From NCBI GenBank assembly GCA_963971305.1, contig OZ020306.1, positions 73,567,022 through 73,631,021 on the forward strand: a DNA stretch of 64,000 bases. Reading direction: 5' to 3'. The stretch is from Arcuatula senhousia (lineage: Eukaryota; Mollusca; Bivalvia; Mytilida; Mytilidae). A program made the position numbers and the translations under genes. This document shows positions 36,061 through 49,017 of this stretch, piece after piece. Numbering within the stretch: the first letter of the stretch is position 1; each line of letters starts with the position of its first letter. A model generated the notes under the pieces. The model saw nothing but the letters and a program-made list of their open reading frames with translations, did no database searches and was not told the origin of the DNA.

Positions 36061-36345
36061 GCGGACAAAAAATTGGCGACAATAAGAATAATAAGAATAA
36101 TAATAATGAAAAAAATAAACGCGACAATAACAATATGTCTACCGAATAACTGCGTTTCGGTCGACATAATAATAATAAGAAACCGAGCAAAAACAATATG
36201 TCTCCACAAACTTCGTTTGGGAGCCATAATAATAATGAAAAAAAATAAACGCGACAATAACAATATGTCTACCGAATAACTGCGTTTCGGTCGACATAAT
36301 AATAAGAAACCGTACAAAAACAATATGTCTCCCAAACCTTTGTTT
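36061..36345. repeat. Microsatellite with alternating hairpin modules
   Basis: (AAT)n-type runs alternate with hairpin modules of two kinds: GTCTACCGAA...TTCGGTCGAC at about 36135-36166 and 36265-36296, and GTCTCCACAAA...TTTGGGAGCC at 36198-36227. A last module (from 36326) is cut off where satellite array 2 begins. Confidence 0.75.
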
Positions 36346-36352
36346 TTTTTTT

Positions 36353-39300
36353 AATGTTGAACGTTGAAACAAAATCGGTTTCAATATTGAAGTAAGAAAA
36401 ATTTTGAATGTTGAACGTTGAAACAAAATCTGTTTCAATATTGAACTAAGAAAAATGTTGAATGTTGAATGTTGAAACAGAATCTGTTTCAATATTGAAG
36501 TAAGAAAAATTTTGAATGTTGAATGTTGAAACAAAATCTGTTTCAATATTGAAGTAAAAAAATTTTGAATGTTGAATGTTGAAACAAAATCTGTTTCAAT
36601 ATTGAAGTAAGAAAAATTTTGAATGTTAAATGTTGAAACAGAATCTGTTTCAATATTGAAGTAAGAAAAATTTTGAATGTTGAATGTTGAAACAAAATCT
36701 GTTTCAATATTGAAGTAAACAAATTTTGAATGTTGAATGTTGAAACAAAATCTGTTTCAATATTGAAGTAAAAAAATTTTCAATGTTGAACGTTGAAACA
36801 AAATCTGTTTCAATATTGAACTAAGAAAAATTTTGAATGTTGAATGTTGAAACAAAATCTGTTTCAATATTGAAGTAAGAAAAATTTTGAATGTTGAATG
36901 TTGAAACAGAATCTGTTTCAATATTAAAGTAAGAAAAATTTTGAATGTTGAATGTTGAAACAAAATCTGTTTCAATATTGAAGTAAAAAAAATTTGAATG
37001 TTGAATGTTGAAACAAAATCTGTTTCAATATTGAAGTAAAAAAATTTTGAATGTTGAATGTTGAAAAAAAATCTGTTTCAATATTGAAGTAAAAAAATTT
37101 TGAATGTTGAATGTTGAAACAAAATCTGTTTCAATATTGAAGTAAAAAAATTTTGAATGTTGAATGTTGAAACAAAATCTGTTTCAATATTGAAGTAAGA
37201 AAAATTTTGAATGTTGAATGTTGAAACAAAATCTGTTTCAATATTGAAGTAAAAAAATTTTGAATGTTGAATGTTGAAACAAAATCTGTTTCAATATTGA
37301 AGTAAAAATATTTTGAATGTTGAATGTTGAAACAAAATCTGTTTCAATATTGAAGTAAGAAAAATTTTGAATGTTGAATGTTGAAACAGAATCTGTTTCA
37401 ATATTGAAGTAAAAATATTTTGAATGTTGAATGTTGAAACAAAATCTGTTTCAATATTGAAGTAAAAAAATTTTGAATGTTGAATGTTGAAACAAAATCT
37501 GTCTCAATGTTGAAGTAAAAAAATTTTGAATGTTGAATGTTGAAACAAAATCTGTTTCAATATTGAAGTAAAAAAATTTTGAATGTTGAATGTTGAAACA
37601 GAATCTGTTTCAATATTGAAGTAAGAAAAATTTTGAATGTTGAATGTTGAAACATAATCTGTTTCAATATTGAAGTAAAAAAATTTGAATGTTGAATGTT
37701 GAAACAAAATCTGTTTCAATATTGAAGTAAAAAAATTTTGAATGTTGAATGTTGAAACAAAATCTGTTTCAATATTGAAGTAAGAAAAATTTTGAATGTT
37801 GAATGTTGAAACAGAATCTGTTTCGATATTGAAGTAAGAAAAATTTTGAATGTTGAATGTTGAAACAAAATCTGTTTCAATATTGAAGTAAAAAAATTTT
37901 GAATGTTGAATGTTGAAACAAAATCTGTTTCAATATTGAAGTAAAAAATTTTGAATGTTGAATGTTGAAACAAAATCTGTTTCAATATTGAAGTAAAAAA
38001 ATTTTGAATGTTGAATGTTGAAACAAAATCTGTTTCAATATTGAAGTAAGAAAAATTTTGAATGTTGAATGTTGAAACAGAATCTGTTTCAATATTGAAG
38101 TAAGAAAAATTTTGAATGTTGAATGTTGAAACAAAATCTGTTTCAATATTGAAGTAAAAAAATTTTGAATGTTGAATGTTGAAACAAAATCTGTTTCAAT
38201 ATTGAAGTAAGAAAAATTTTGAATGTTGAATGTTGAAACAGAATCTGTTTCAATATTGAAGTAAGAAAAATTTTGAATGTTGAATGTTGAAACAAAATCT
38301 GTTTCAATATTGAAGTAAGAAAAATTTTGAATGTTGAATGTTGAAACAAAATCTGTTTCAATATTGAAGTAAAAAAAATTTGAATGTTGAATGTTGAAAC
38401 AAAATCTGTTTCAATATTGAAGTAAGAAAAATTTTGAATGTTGAATGTTGAAACAGAATCTGTTTCAATATTGAAGTAAGAAAAATTTTGAATGTTGAAT
38501 GTTGAAACAAAATCTGTTTCAATATTGAAGTAAAAAAATTTTGAATGTTGAATGTTGAAACAAAATCTGTTTCAATATTGAAGTAAAAAAATTTTGAATG
38601 TTGAATGTTGAAACAAAATCTGTTTCAATATTGAAGTAAGAAAAATTTTGAATGTTGAATGTTGAAACAAAATCTGTTTCAATATTGAAGTAAAAAAAAT
38701 TTGAATGTTGAATGTTGAAACAAAATCTGTTTCAATATTGAAGTAAAAAAATTTTGAATGTTGAATGTTGAAACAAAATCTGTTTCAATATTGAAGTAAG
38801 AAAAATTTTGAATGTTGAATGTTGAAACAGAATCTGTTTCGATATTGAAGTAGAAAAATTTTGAATGTTGAATGTTGAAACAAAATCTGTTTCAATATTG
38901 AAGTAAAAAAATTTTGAATGTTGAATGTTGAAACAAAATCTGTTTCAATATTGAAGTAAAAAAAATTTGAATGTTGAATGTTGAAACAAAATCTGTTTCA
39001 ATATTGAAGTAAAAAAATTTTGAATGTTGAATGTTGAAACAAAATCTGTTTCAATATTGAAGTAAAAAAATTTTGAATGTTGAATGTTGAAACAAAATCT
39101 GTTTCAATATTGAAGTAAGAAAAATTTTGAATGTTGAATGTTGAAACAGAATCTGTTTCAATATTGAAGTAAGAAAAATTTTGAATGTTGAATGTTGAAA
39201 CAAAATCTGTTTCAATATTGAAGTAAAAAAATTTTGAATGTTGAATGTTGAAACAAAATCTGTTTCAATATTGAAGTAAAAAAAATTTGAATGTTGAATG

Positions 39301-40039
39301 TTGAAACAAAATCTGTTTCAATATTGAAGTAAAAAAATTTTGAATGTTGAATGTTGAAACAAAATCTGTTTCAATATTGAAGTAAGAAAAATTTTGAATG
39401 TTGAATGTTGAAACAAAATCTGTTTCAATATTGAAGTAAAAAAATTTTGAATGTTGAATGTTGAAACAAAATCTGTTTCAATATTGAAGTAAAAAAATTT
39501 TGAATGTTGAATGTTGAAACAAAATCTGTTTCAATATTGAAGTAAGAAAAATTTTGAATGTTGAATGTTGAAACAGAATCTGTTTCAATATTGAAGTAAG
39601 AAAAATTTTGAATGTTGAATGTTGAAACAAAATCTGTTTCAATATTGAAGTAAAAAAATTTTGAATGTTGAATGTTGAAACAAAATCTGTTTCAATATTG
39701 AAGTAAAAAAATTTTGAATGTTGAATGTTGAAACAAAATCTGTTTCAATATTGAAGTAAAAAAATTTTGAATGTTGAATGTTGAAACAAAATCTGTTTCA
39801 ATATTGAAGTAAAAAAATTTTGAATGTTGAATGTTGAAACAAAATCTGTTTCAATATTGAAGTAAAAAAATTTTGAATGTTGAATGTTGAAACAAAATCT
39901 GTTTCAATATTGAAGTACAAAAATTTTGAATGTTGAATGTTGAAACAAAATATGTTTCAATATTGAAGTAAAAAAAATTTTGAATGTTGAACTAACAAAA
40001 AAAAATTTGAATGTTGAATGTTGAATGTTGAATATTGAA
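36353..40039 (-). repeat. 53-bp satellite array 2 (~69 units), inverted
   Basis: This is the same unit as array 1 but in reverse orientation over ~3.7 kb. The end nearest the spacer carries the same diagnostic variants (ACGTTGAA and ATCGGTTTC) as the spacer-side end of array 1 (CAACGTT and CCGATT near 27790), which argues that the two arrays share an inverted-duplication origin. The outer end decays into TGAATGTTGAATGTTGAA near 40010-40035. Confidence 0.97.
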
Positions 40040-40835
40040 CCAACTTGACGCTGGTAAAAAACCATTAATATTGAATATCAAATATTTTAAATTTAAATTA
40101 TAATGAAGTCTTAAAGGAAGGTCACTCCTGAACTTTTTTATATCAATGATTTAATGATGTGTGATTTAAATGATAGATACATGTCCATTAAACCAAATGA
40201 CAAAAGGAAAAGTATTGGTCTGTGTGCTGATTTCCAAGCTATATGTCGGTTAAAAAAAATAGTGCGAAATCCGGATCCTATACATTTTACATAATTTCAA
40301 CATCGTGTGACGTTTTTTGGCATTGAAAGTATTAAGTCTGCATCAAGAATTTTAGAAAGTGTTATACTGTTGGTTTTTAAGGTCTACGTAATCTGAAAAT
40401 TTCATAAAAAGTAGTGGTCGAAAATAAAAATTCAATAATTAAAGGTATACATGTAGTCTAGATGAGTTCCAAAATCAGACTGAAATTCTGAAACATGAGT
40501 GATCATCCTTAACCACATATATATATGATTGGTGGGAGAGGATCTTTCGGATAATGAAGGTTAAAATGAAGACTAAATGCAAACCAAATAGGAATTTAAA
40601 CAATGAGATCCAACGGTGCTTTATGCTTTAGTTTTCACTGTTGTGTATACTCTAAACAAAGTACAATTTCAATTTCGAAAGACCTTTGAATATTTCGATA
40701 TCTTAGTGTCTTTGTAATGCAACGATATAGAAATATATCAAATTAATGAAGGGTTACAAGTTTGAAGTGTTGTTCATGCTACTAAATAAAACCACCCCAT
40801 ATTTACTAAATATTTTGATATATTGATATTAACTC
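40040..40835. other. No gene seen
   Basis: Unassigned AT-rich sequence between satellite array 2 and the next PLE fragment. Confidence 0.4.
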
Positions 40836-41420
40836 CCAAGGAAAAATTTCAACAAAACTCTTTGACAAACGTGATGACTTCAACTTTCCAATCATCAACT
40901 TTCCCTTCTTGTGTAGCCACATTCCGTCCGCTCTAGCTTATGGAGTTTACGTATCTCAATTAATTCGTTATACCAGAGTGTTCGGGACTTACATCGATTT
41001 CCATAGCAGAGCTTCACGTGTAACGCAAAAATTGCTCACAAAGGGTTATGTTGCTGCTCGGTTGCTGTCTTCACTTAAGAAATTTTACGGAAGACATCAT
41101 GCACTTAATGACAAATATGGGATTTCGATCATACATATGATCGCATTATAGGGTTTTGTTTTGTCTCCATTTACCGGATTTGACACACTGATTTGACTGT
41201 TGGCAACGCGACGGGTGTGCTAAAACAAGCACATGAGTTCACTCTCATTTCGACTTGAGTTCGCGTTGTTGATTGATATTCAGTTATTTTTTTAGTTTCC
41301 GTGTGAAACATGTTGTCTGCTTTCGTCTTGTTATGTTGGTGTTTACTGGTTTTGTCTCTGCCTTTTCGGACTTTTGACATTCGGACACCCCATTGGTACC
41401 TCTGCTTCTTTCGTGTCAAC
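40836..41420 (+). mobile_element. PLE 3' fragment (RT C-terminus and tail)
   Basis: Coding similarity begins near 40840 with STKLFDKRDDFNFPIINF (compare YDKRDDFTFPIINF in the 59.3-kb element). It continues as ALAYGVYVSQLIRYTRVFG, VTQKLLTKGYVAARLLSSL and KKFYGRHHALND to a TAG at 41149. The 3' tail with CCATTGGTACCTCTGCTTC ends near 41410. The stretch from 40909 is open for 80 codons and only lightly damaged. The catalytic part of the RT is missing (5' truncation). Confidence 0.8.
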
Positions 41421-42284
41421 TGAGTGCCTCGCGGATATTTCCTTATTGAACATAAGCCATACATGTAGATATTGAAAACCTTGTTATCATTAATATGTTT
41501 TTACAAAGATAAAATCTATGATTTCTTCAATTTTTAAAGACGAAGCTTTTGCATTACTTGTCGTTCTAAATTTTAAAATCCCCGTCATGTCAGAGTAAAT
41601 GGAAAATATGTAAAGATTAATTAATATCAATATGGGGTAAGGCTTGCATACACAGGATTATAAAGTACACACACACAATACAGAATTCTTAAACGGTGAC
41701 AAATTAAACTGAATCCGACCTTTGTTGGGAATCGTATCTTACTTTAGGGCTATAAATGATAACAGTTTTTGCGTAGAAATCGGGTTAGAGTAAATCACAA
41801 ACTTTATTCTTTAATGTACCTCAGGCGCAACATATTTTCAATTTAATTAAGTTTTTTTCTCTCTGGATATATTCAAAAAAACAAAAACATAAGTATAAAA
41901 TTTTAGCAAGAACTCAACAAGAAATAGTTAACTACATTTATGGTCTATCAAAAAAGAAACTGTAAGTGTTTTGGTAATTGGTCAATATGGGAGTATCTCA
42001 TAAACAGATATGTAAGAGAATTTAAGAAAATCATTAGCTGTTTTTACTGTTTCTACTGGAAATGTTAACAAGTTATATTAGTGTTGGATCTATTCCCCTT
42101 TGGTCAAATAATCAAAATTCTAATCCACAGCCACAGCCATGAAAATTGCCTATTGGAGCTTACTTACATATGTTTTGATTCGAAAGCGTCAGAGAAAGTT
42201 AGTACGACATTAATGACATAAATATCTTTCAAATTATTTTTTTCTGGGTCTAGATGCATAATTTTTTTAAATAGCTAAAAAGCG
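41421..42284. other. No gene seen
   Basis: AT-rich spacer. No repeat or coding sequence recognised. Confidence 0.4.
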
Positions 42285-42850
42285 AAGAAGCACTAATGGG
42301 GAATTCGAGTGTCAAAGGGGCAACGACAAAACCAGTAAATACGAACAAGAACAGCACCAGGAAACACAGAGCACAAAATCCATCGAACAGAAATCAACAT
42401 CGCTAACTCAAGTCGTAACAAGAGTGAACTCAGGTGCTCCGGAAGAGTAAGCGGTTCCTGTCTGATATAGCACATCCGTAGCAGTGCTAATTTCCAATTC
42501 AGTGTGTCAATTACGGTAAAAGAAGACAATACAAAATCTATGACAAACCAACATCTGCACTCATCTGAGAGATAAAAAATATCATATTTGTCTACCAGTA
42601 CATGGTGTCAACCGTAAAATTTCTTTAGTGAATACAGCAACTGAAGAGCAACATCACACTGTGTTAGCAGCTTCTGTGTCAAACGTGCCACCTGCAAACG
42701 AAATCGATGTTATATTCGTAAGCTATGAAGTGAAAATCAATTTTGATACAAAATTAAACTCCATAACCTGGAGCGGGCGGAATCTTGCTACACTAAAAGG
42801 GAAAGTTGGCGATTGGAAAGTTGAAGTCATCATGTTTGTCATAGAGCTTT
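42285..42850 (-). mobile_element. PLE 3' fragment
   Basis: On the minus strand from 42840 down: LYDKHDDFNFPIANFP, then the C-terminal region with frame breaks, then the tail ending in GTTTTGTCGTTGCCCCTTT near 42315. The 106-codon plus-strand frame at 42628-42948 is an antisense shadow of this. Confidence 0.68.
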
Positions 42851-43194
42851 GTAGAAAGTTTTCCTTGAGAAGCAGACCTCCTACCCCAGAAGTGCTGTAT
42901 TTCCTGGATTTGTTTTTCTATATAATGAACCTTAATTTTGACTTGTGATATCATCTAAACCTAGGATATAACAAAGGTTTAAATAATCAAATATAGTTTT
43001 CTGGGATTGATATACTTTTTGTAGTCGCATTTTTTTATATTTGTAATTGAAATTCCACCCTATGAATGATACTTAAAGCGAAGTTCTCAAGTCTTAACGA
43101 AAAATATTCATTTGTTGTTCCTTTTGTTACCAAAAGTTTTGAAGACTGCATTAACATTAAGCACTCAAAATTTTATTACCTACTTATATACGTT

Positions 43195-43685
43195 AATAGA
43201 AGCAAAGAGGTGCCAATGTGGCATTCGAATGTCAAAATTCCAAAAGTGAAAAGAAAAAAAACCTAGTAAACATGAACGAGAACACCACGAAAAACACAAA
43301 AAACATAATAAAACACAAAACAACATAATAGCATCCAACAACGTGAACGTAAGTCTTAGCGACAGTGAACTAAGGTGCTCCAGAAGGGTAGCAGTTTCTG
43401 CTTTCTCTGGCACATTCGTAGCGCAGCTAATGGTCGATTCAGAATATCAATTCCAATAGAGAAAGGCAGAACAAACCTCTATAACAAACCAACATCAGCA
43501 CTCATCTGAGAGATTGAATGCCCATATGTGTCTATAAGTGCATGATGTGAAGACAACAACCGATGAGAAACATAACCTTTTCAGCAATGTTTGTATCAGA
43601 CGTGACGCTCTGTCAAGGAATCGATGTCTTGCAAGCCCTGAAATAAAGAATTCGTAAACAGCATACGCTGGATTACGTCAGATGA
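43195..43685 (-). mobile_element. PLE 3' fragment
   Basis: On the minus strand from about 43680: AYAVYEFFISGLARHR-like remains, ISQMSADVGL (near 43500), then the 3' tail with TTTTGACATTCGA and CACATTGGCACCTCTTTGC near 43205. It is heavily mutated, with a deletion in the KKFYGRHH region. Confidence 0.62.
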
Positions 43686-43689
43686 AACT

Positions 43690-44258
43690 GAAAGCAAAAA
43701 TTTATAAAGTATAATTCTTTTCAATCAGAATAATAATTAAATGTATCAATTTAAAGACTAGTTCAACAATAGTCATAGGTTGGGTTATTAAATATTTCAC
43801 TTAAAATGAATCACAGACTATTATCTTATTTTACTGCAATTATAGTCATACACCATATTGTATATCTAAAAGTAGTGAAGTAATGAATTTAGTGATTATT
43901 GCAATATCATACGTTACATATCTTAAATTTATCAAAAATTTAAATGGTTTACAAAAAGTTATCAAATGAATAGGTATGTAGAAAAGTTAAATATGTTTAA
44001 TATTTAGAATAGTCAGCTGGTTTATTCAATCACAGTTTACATAGTATGCTCTATTAAATTTATAATATAAAGTGTAAAGCAAAAAGTATTCATACGTGAG
44101 GATTGTGTCGTTAAAACATTCAAAAGAAAAATCAGACACATTTTGTTGATATTTCTGTTAAATCTAGTTAAGTATAAATAAAATGAGATCAACGTAATTG
44201 TACACTTGTATCTCTTTTGGACATTAATTGCTAATATAGATCATGTAAATCAAAGGTA
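43690..44258. other. No gene seen
   Basis: AT-rich flank of the TA-flanked transposon. Nothing recognised. Confidence 0.4.
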
Positions 44259-47200
44259 CAGTACTTGAACCGATCAATGCAACACTTTGACGGATCGATG
44301 ACTGATCGGTGACGGATTGATGACGCGTTTGGACCGGATTGATGACTGATTGATGACGGATTGGTGAATGATTGGTGACGCGTTGTTGACTGATTGATGA
44401 CGGATCGGACGGATTGGACGGATGACGGATACCATATGTAACCGGGCTATCGATCCGTTATTTTGACTGATACGATCGATCGGTATAATTAGAAAACTCT
44501 TCTGTGAAACGAAGTTATCGTTTATACCTATACGTTTATAACATATAAACGAAACACAAACCAGTCACGGCGTTAATTTAATTTGTTTTGAATAAATTAT
44601 GCTATAGTGTTAAATATAAGACATACATTTTCTATTTAAATATGTTAATATTATTAATCTAACGAATTTAATAATTGTTTACATAGTACTTCCTTTAAAC
44701 TAAATAGGCAAAGTTCGTGTTCTTTTCTTCTTTGAAAATAATACTAATATGATTTTATTTTATTTGTTCTGATTTTTAAATACAAAAACAGAAACTGTGC
44801 TGAAAAAATCTTTAAAATGTAAAAAGGTTCTGCTTAGAACAATTATTTCAACAATTTGTAACATATAATTAAGAACAAATAATTCAGGAGATATCAATAA
44901 TCTAGTAAATTTTATTTAATTTTTTTTTTTAATTCACTGTGTTAAATTTGTTTGCATAGGAATATAGATCACATTTGCAAATTTCTTATGTAAAATATAT
45001 AGAACTTTGGTAAAATCTTATATTTGAGCATAAAATTATATGACGGTTTGATAAAATTGACAAGAAATTGTTTGCGGAACAACTTTTTTCATCAGATTTG
45101 ACACATAAATGGTATGTTAAGTTGAAAAATTGCATAAATACATATTATTTGCTGCCTTAAAAATTAAGGTTCATAAAGTGAAGAGATTATGTAGAAAATG
45201 TGTTCGAATATAAATATAGATCACATTTGCAAATTTCTTATGTAAAATATATGAAACTTTAGTAAAATCTTATATTTGAGCATAAAATTTTATGACAGTT
45301 TATTAAAATTGACAAGAAAATGTTTGCGAATCAACTTTTTTCATCAGGTTTGACACATTAATGCTAAGATAAGTTGAAAAGTTGCATAATTACATATTGC
45401 TGACTTAAAAAACAAGGTTCATAAAGTTAAGAGATTATGAAGAAAATTTGTTCGCAAAGGAATATAGATCATATTTGCAAATTTCTTATGTAAAATATAT
45501 GAAACTATAGTAAAATCTTCTATTTGAGCATAAAATTATATGACGGTTTAATAAAATTGCCAAGAAAATGTTTGCGAAACAACTTTTTACATGAGGTTTG
45601 ACACATTAATGCTAAGACAACTTGAAAAGTTGCATTATTACATATTGCTGACTTAAAAAATAAGGTTCATAAAGTTAAGAGATTATGAAGAAAATTTGTT
45701 CGCAAAGGAATATAGATCACATTTGCAAATTTCTTATGTAAAATATATGAAACTATAGTAAAATCTTCTATTTGAGCATAAAATTATATGACGGTTTAAT
45801 AAAATTGCCAAGAAAATGTTTGCGAAACAACTTTTTACATCAGGTTTGACACATTAATGCTAAGACAACTTGAAAATATGCATAACTACATATTGCTGAC
45901 TTAAAAAATAAGGTTCATAAAGTTAAGAGATTATGAAGAAAATTTGTTCGCAAAGGAATATAGATCACATTTGCAAATTTCTTATGTAAAATATATAAAA
46001 CTATAGTAAAATCTTCTATTTGAGCATAAAATTATATGACAGGTTAATAAAATTGTCATGAAAATGTTTGCGAAACAACTTTTTTCATCAGGTTTGACAC
46101 ATTAATGCTAAGATAAGCTGAAAAGTTGCATAGCTACATATTGCTGACTTAAAAAATAAGGTTCATATAGTATAGACAATAAAGAAAATTTGTTCGCAAA
46201 GGAATATAGATCACATTTACAAAATTCTTATGTTAAATATATGAAACTATAATAAAATCTTCTATTTGAGCATAAAATTATATGATGGTTTAATAAAATT
46301 GACAAGAAAATGTTTGCGAAACAACTTTTTTCATCAGGTTTGACACATTAATGCTAAGACAACTTGAAAAGTTGCATAACTACATATTGCTGACTTAAAA
46401 AATAAGGTTCATAAAGTTAAGAGATTATGAAGAAAATTTGTTAGCAAAGGAATAATATTACATTTGCAAATTTCTTATGTAAAATATATGAAACTATAGT
46501 AAAATCTTCTATTTTAGCATAAAATTATATGACGGTTTAATAAAATTGCCAAGAAAATGTTTGCGAAACAACTTTTTTCATCAGGTTTGACACATTAATG
46601 CTAAAGTTGCATTACTACATATTGCTGACTTAAAAAATAAGGTTCATAAAGTTAAGAGATTATGAAGAAAATTTGTTTGCAAAGGAATATAGATCACATT
46701 TGCAAATTTCTTATGTAAAATATCTGAAACTATAGTAAAATCTTCTATTTGAGCATAAAATTATATGACGGTTTAATAAAATTGACAAGAAAATGTTTGC
46801 GAAACAACTTTTTTCATCAGGTTTGACACATAAATGCTAAGATAAGCTGAAAAGTTGCATAACAACATATTGCTGACTTAAAAAATAAGGTTCACATTTT
46901 ACCAGTTTTAAGAGATTATAAGGAAAATTTATTTCCATGATAGAATTGTTAAGACCAAACATTTCTTTATATCTGAGACAATAATTATGATTTTTTCAGT
47001 TTATATGCAAGCTACAAATGTATAAGAAATTAAAAATCTGATGTTTGAGCCTAATATTATATGATGGTTTTATAACAATCACAAAAAAATTGTTTTCAAA
47101 ATAACTTTATGACAAGATTTTAAATGAGTTATTTTAAAATATAATATATTTGACATAAAAAATCGTATGAATTTTCGCATTTTAAAACAGAAATGTGTTA

Positions 47201-47627
47201 TGTCTTTACATTAAAGTTAGACTTTAATATTTATTTAAGCACAATTCGGCTGTGCTTTGTAATATTCTATGTTTAATTATTGATATAAAACACGCCTAAT
47301 GTCCCGCTTTTACATTTATTTTTATAAATTTCTATTTTATTCAAAGATTTTATGCATTCGATCAAGGAGTCACGTGATACAATAACCGAAACGAACTTTA
47401 AAATTCCGTATTTTAGATTGAATTGACGCGTGACGGATTGGTAAATTGCATCATGGGATGCATTTGACGGATAGGATCGGACGGATTGGTGACTGATCGA
47501 TGACGGATTGGTGACTGATTGATGACGGATCGGTGAATGATTGAGACCGGATCGATGACTGATTGGTGACTGATTGATGACGCGTGACGGATCGCAAAAA
47601 CTGTTGCATTGATCGCTTCAAGTACTG
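44259..47627. mobile_element. TA-flanked non-autonomous DNA transposon, 3.4 kb
   Basis: The ends are inverted: CAGTACTTGAA plus CGATCAATGCAACA on the left and their complement on the right (TGTTGCATTGATCG then TTCAAGTACTG), with TA immediately outside both (44257-44258, 47628-47629). CAGT next to a TA duplication is the Tc1/mariner pattern. Just inside each end are ~140-170 bases of short 10-11-bp motifs (TGACGGATTGA, TGACTGATTGG, TGACGCG), in direct, not inverted, orientation at the two ends. The centre is the ~246-bp tandem array. There is no transposase, so movement would rely on one supplied in trans. Confidence 0.72.
44962..46930. repeat. ~246-bp tandem repeat, eight units
   Basis: Units begin at ATATAGATC near 44962, 45214, 45462, 45710, 45958, 46204, 46452 and 46687 (spacing 235-252). 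Each carries CATTTGCAAATTTCTTATGT, TTTGAGCATAAAATTATATG and CATCAGGTTTGACACA. A ninth, strongly diverged unit follows at about 46980-47110. No open frame is conserved. Confidence 0.92.
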
Positions 47628-47629
47628 TA

Positions 47630-49010
47630 AGTGTTAAATGAAACAAATGAGTCGATTTAAGGGATATTGTCTACCATAATCACATTTTTCTCATGGAGAC
47701 CAAAATATAGTAAAAGTTAACCGAAATTACACATTTATTATCAAATTGCCTTAGACTTTGTTTGTTTTGCTCAAAATTATTCGACCATATTGATTGATTT
47801 TTATTCACCTTCGTGACGACAAAAAAAGTTTAGTCACTTCAATACGACCATCAATCGAGATATCGAATGTTTTGTTCCCTTTGATGACAACGTTAACAAA
47901 TTCAATGTAAACTATCTAAATCATCTTTACTACTTAAATACGAGCCGTTATTGTCATATTTTTGTTTAGCGGCTTTGGTATTTTTGTCGCCATATATATT
48001 TCTTCACGCGCTAAAACACCCAGATGCAAATTACTGGCCGCATGTATGAACTAATGAAGCTTATATTAAACAAAAATAAAGATAGTTCGTTTGCTTAAGG
48101 TGGAATTAAATCTCATCAATATGATTTTTTCAAAGCTTTACAAATATTATATGTATTTAGAGATACTTGTTTTTCGATGTTTCGGTTAATAGGGTACCAT
48201 AACTATATATCAGTTGTTTAAATATTTAAGAATATACAAAAACAAATAGCTTGTTGGCCTTCTTTTTTTGCATACTTTTTTTTTAGTGGACAATATGCCT
48301 TAAAATTGAAATATTATTCATTTGATAGAAAGAAAGATAACAATTCTTACTGTGTGTGGGAAGTAGTTTATTTTCAACTTCAACTTTTCATTTGCCATTT
48401 TTGCATCTATCTTTTGTTTCTTCACAACAAAAACTGCAATTATTGTATTCAGATATAAGTGTAAAAGTCCCTAGATTTGAAATTGTTGGTTTTTTTTTAA
48501 TTTTACATGTTAAATTCTTTAATTGTAGGTTATATTTTTTCTGTTTTTGAGAAAGTTCGTTACAGGCAATAAAGTGCATATCCTTCCGAATGGCCTTAAA
48601 TCTTATGCAGCATTCAAATATTATTGACCTAGAAGTAAACATTAATAATGTGAGAAATATAATCTGATTAAAAAGTCTCCAAAATGTTATGCATTCTACA
48701 TGTTTATTCATTTCTATTATTTTTACAACGTATTATCTGTGCAAAAACTTGTGTTTTTCTTAAATGTTAATTTGTCCTGAAGAGCCTTAATTTTTACGTT
48801 AAGCGTCAGAACAAGGAAAATTTACTACCTGGAACCTTTTTGTATTTTTGGGGGGCAAAATCATAATTGAATAGCATAGCAATAAAATTGCGTTTGTATC
48901 TTGATATTTCAAAATCTAAATCACATCTTAAAGAAACTTTGATTTAATTTTGTTACTTTTTAAATCAAATATCCTTTAGCGAAGGTACATGTATAGAATA
49001 TATTTTACAA
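47630..49010. other. No gene recognised
   Basis: AT-rich sequence to the right of the transposon and left of the HEPN-type exon. The 107-codon minus-strand frame at 48388-48711 has no recognisable domain. Confidence 0.4.
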
Positions 49011-49017
49011 ACAGATA

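Noticed and set aside
42628..42948. 106-codon plus-strand frame as a gene
   Set aside because: It overlaps, antisense, a PLE C-terminal fragment whose minus-strand reading is recognisable.
45340..45360. CTGATGA on the minus strand in each 246-bp repeat as a further hammerhead
   Set aside because: The downstream GAAA element and pairing helices are missing (GCAAAC instead), so only the seven-base string matches.
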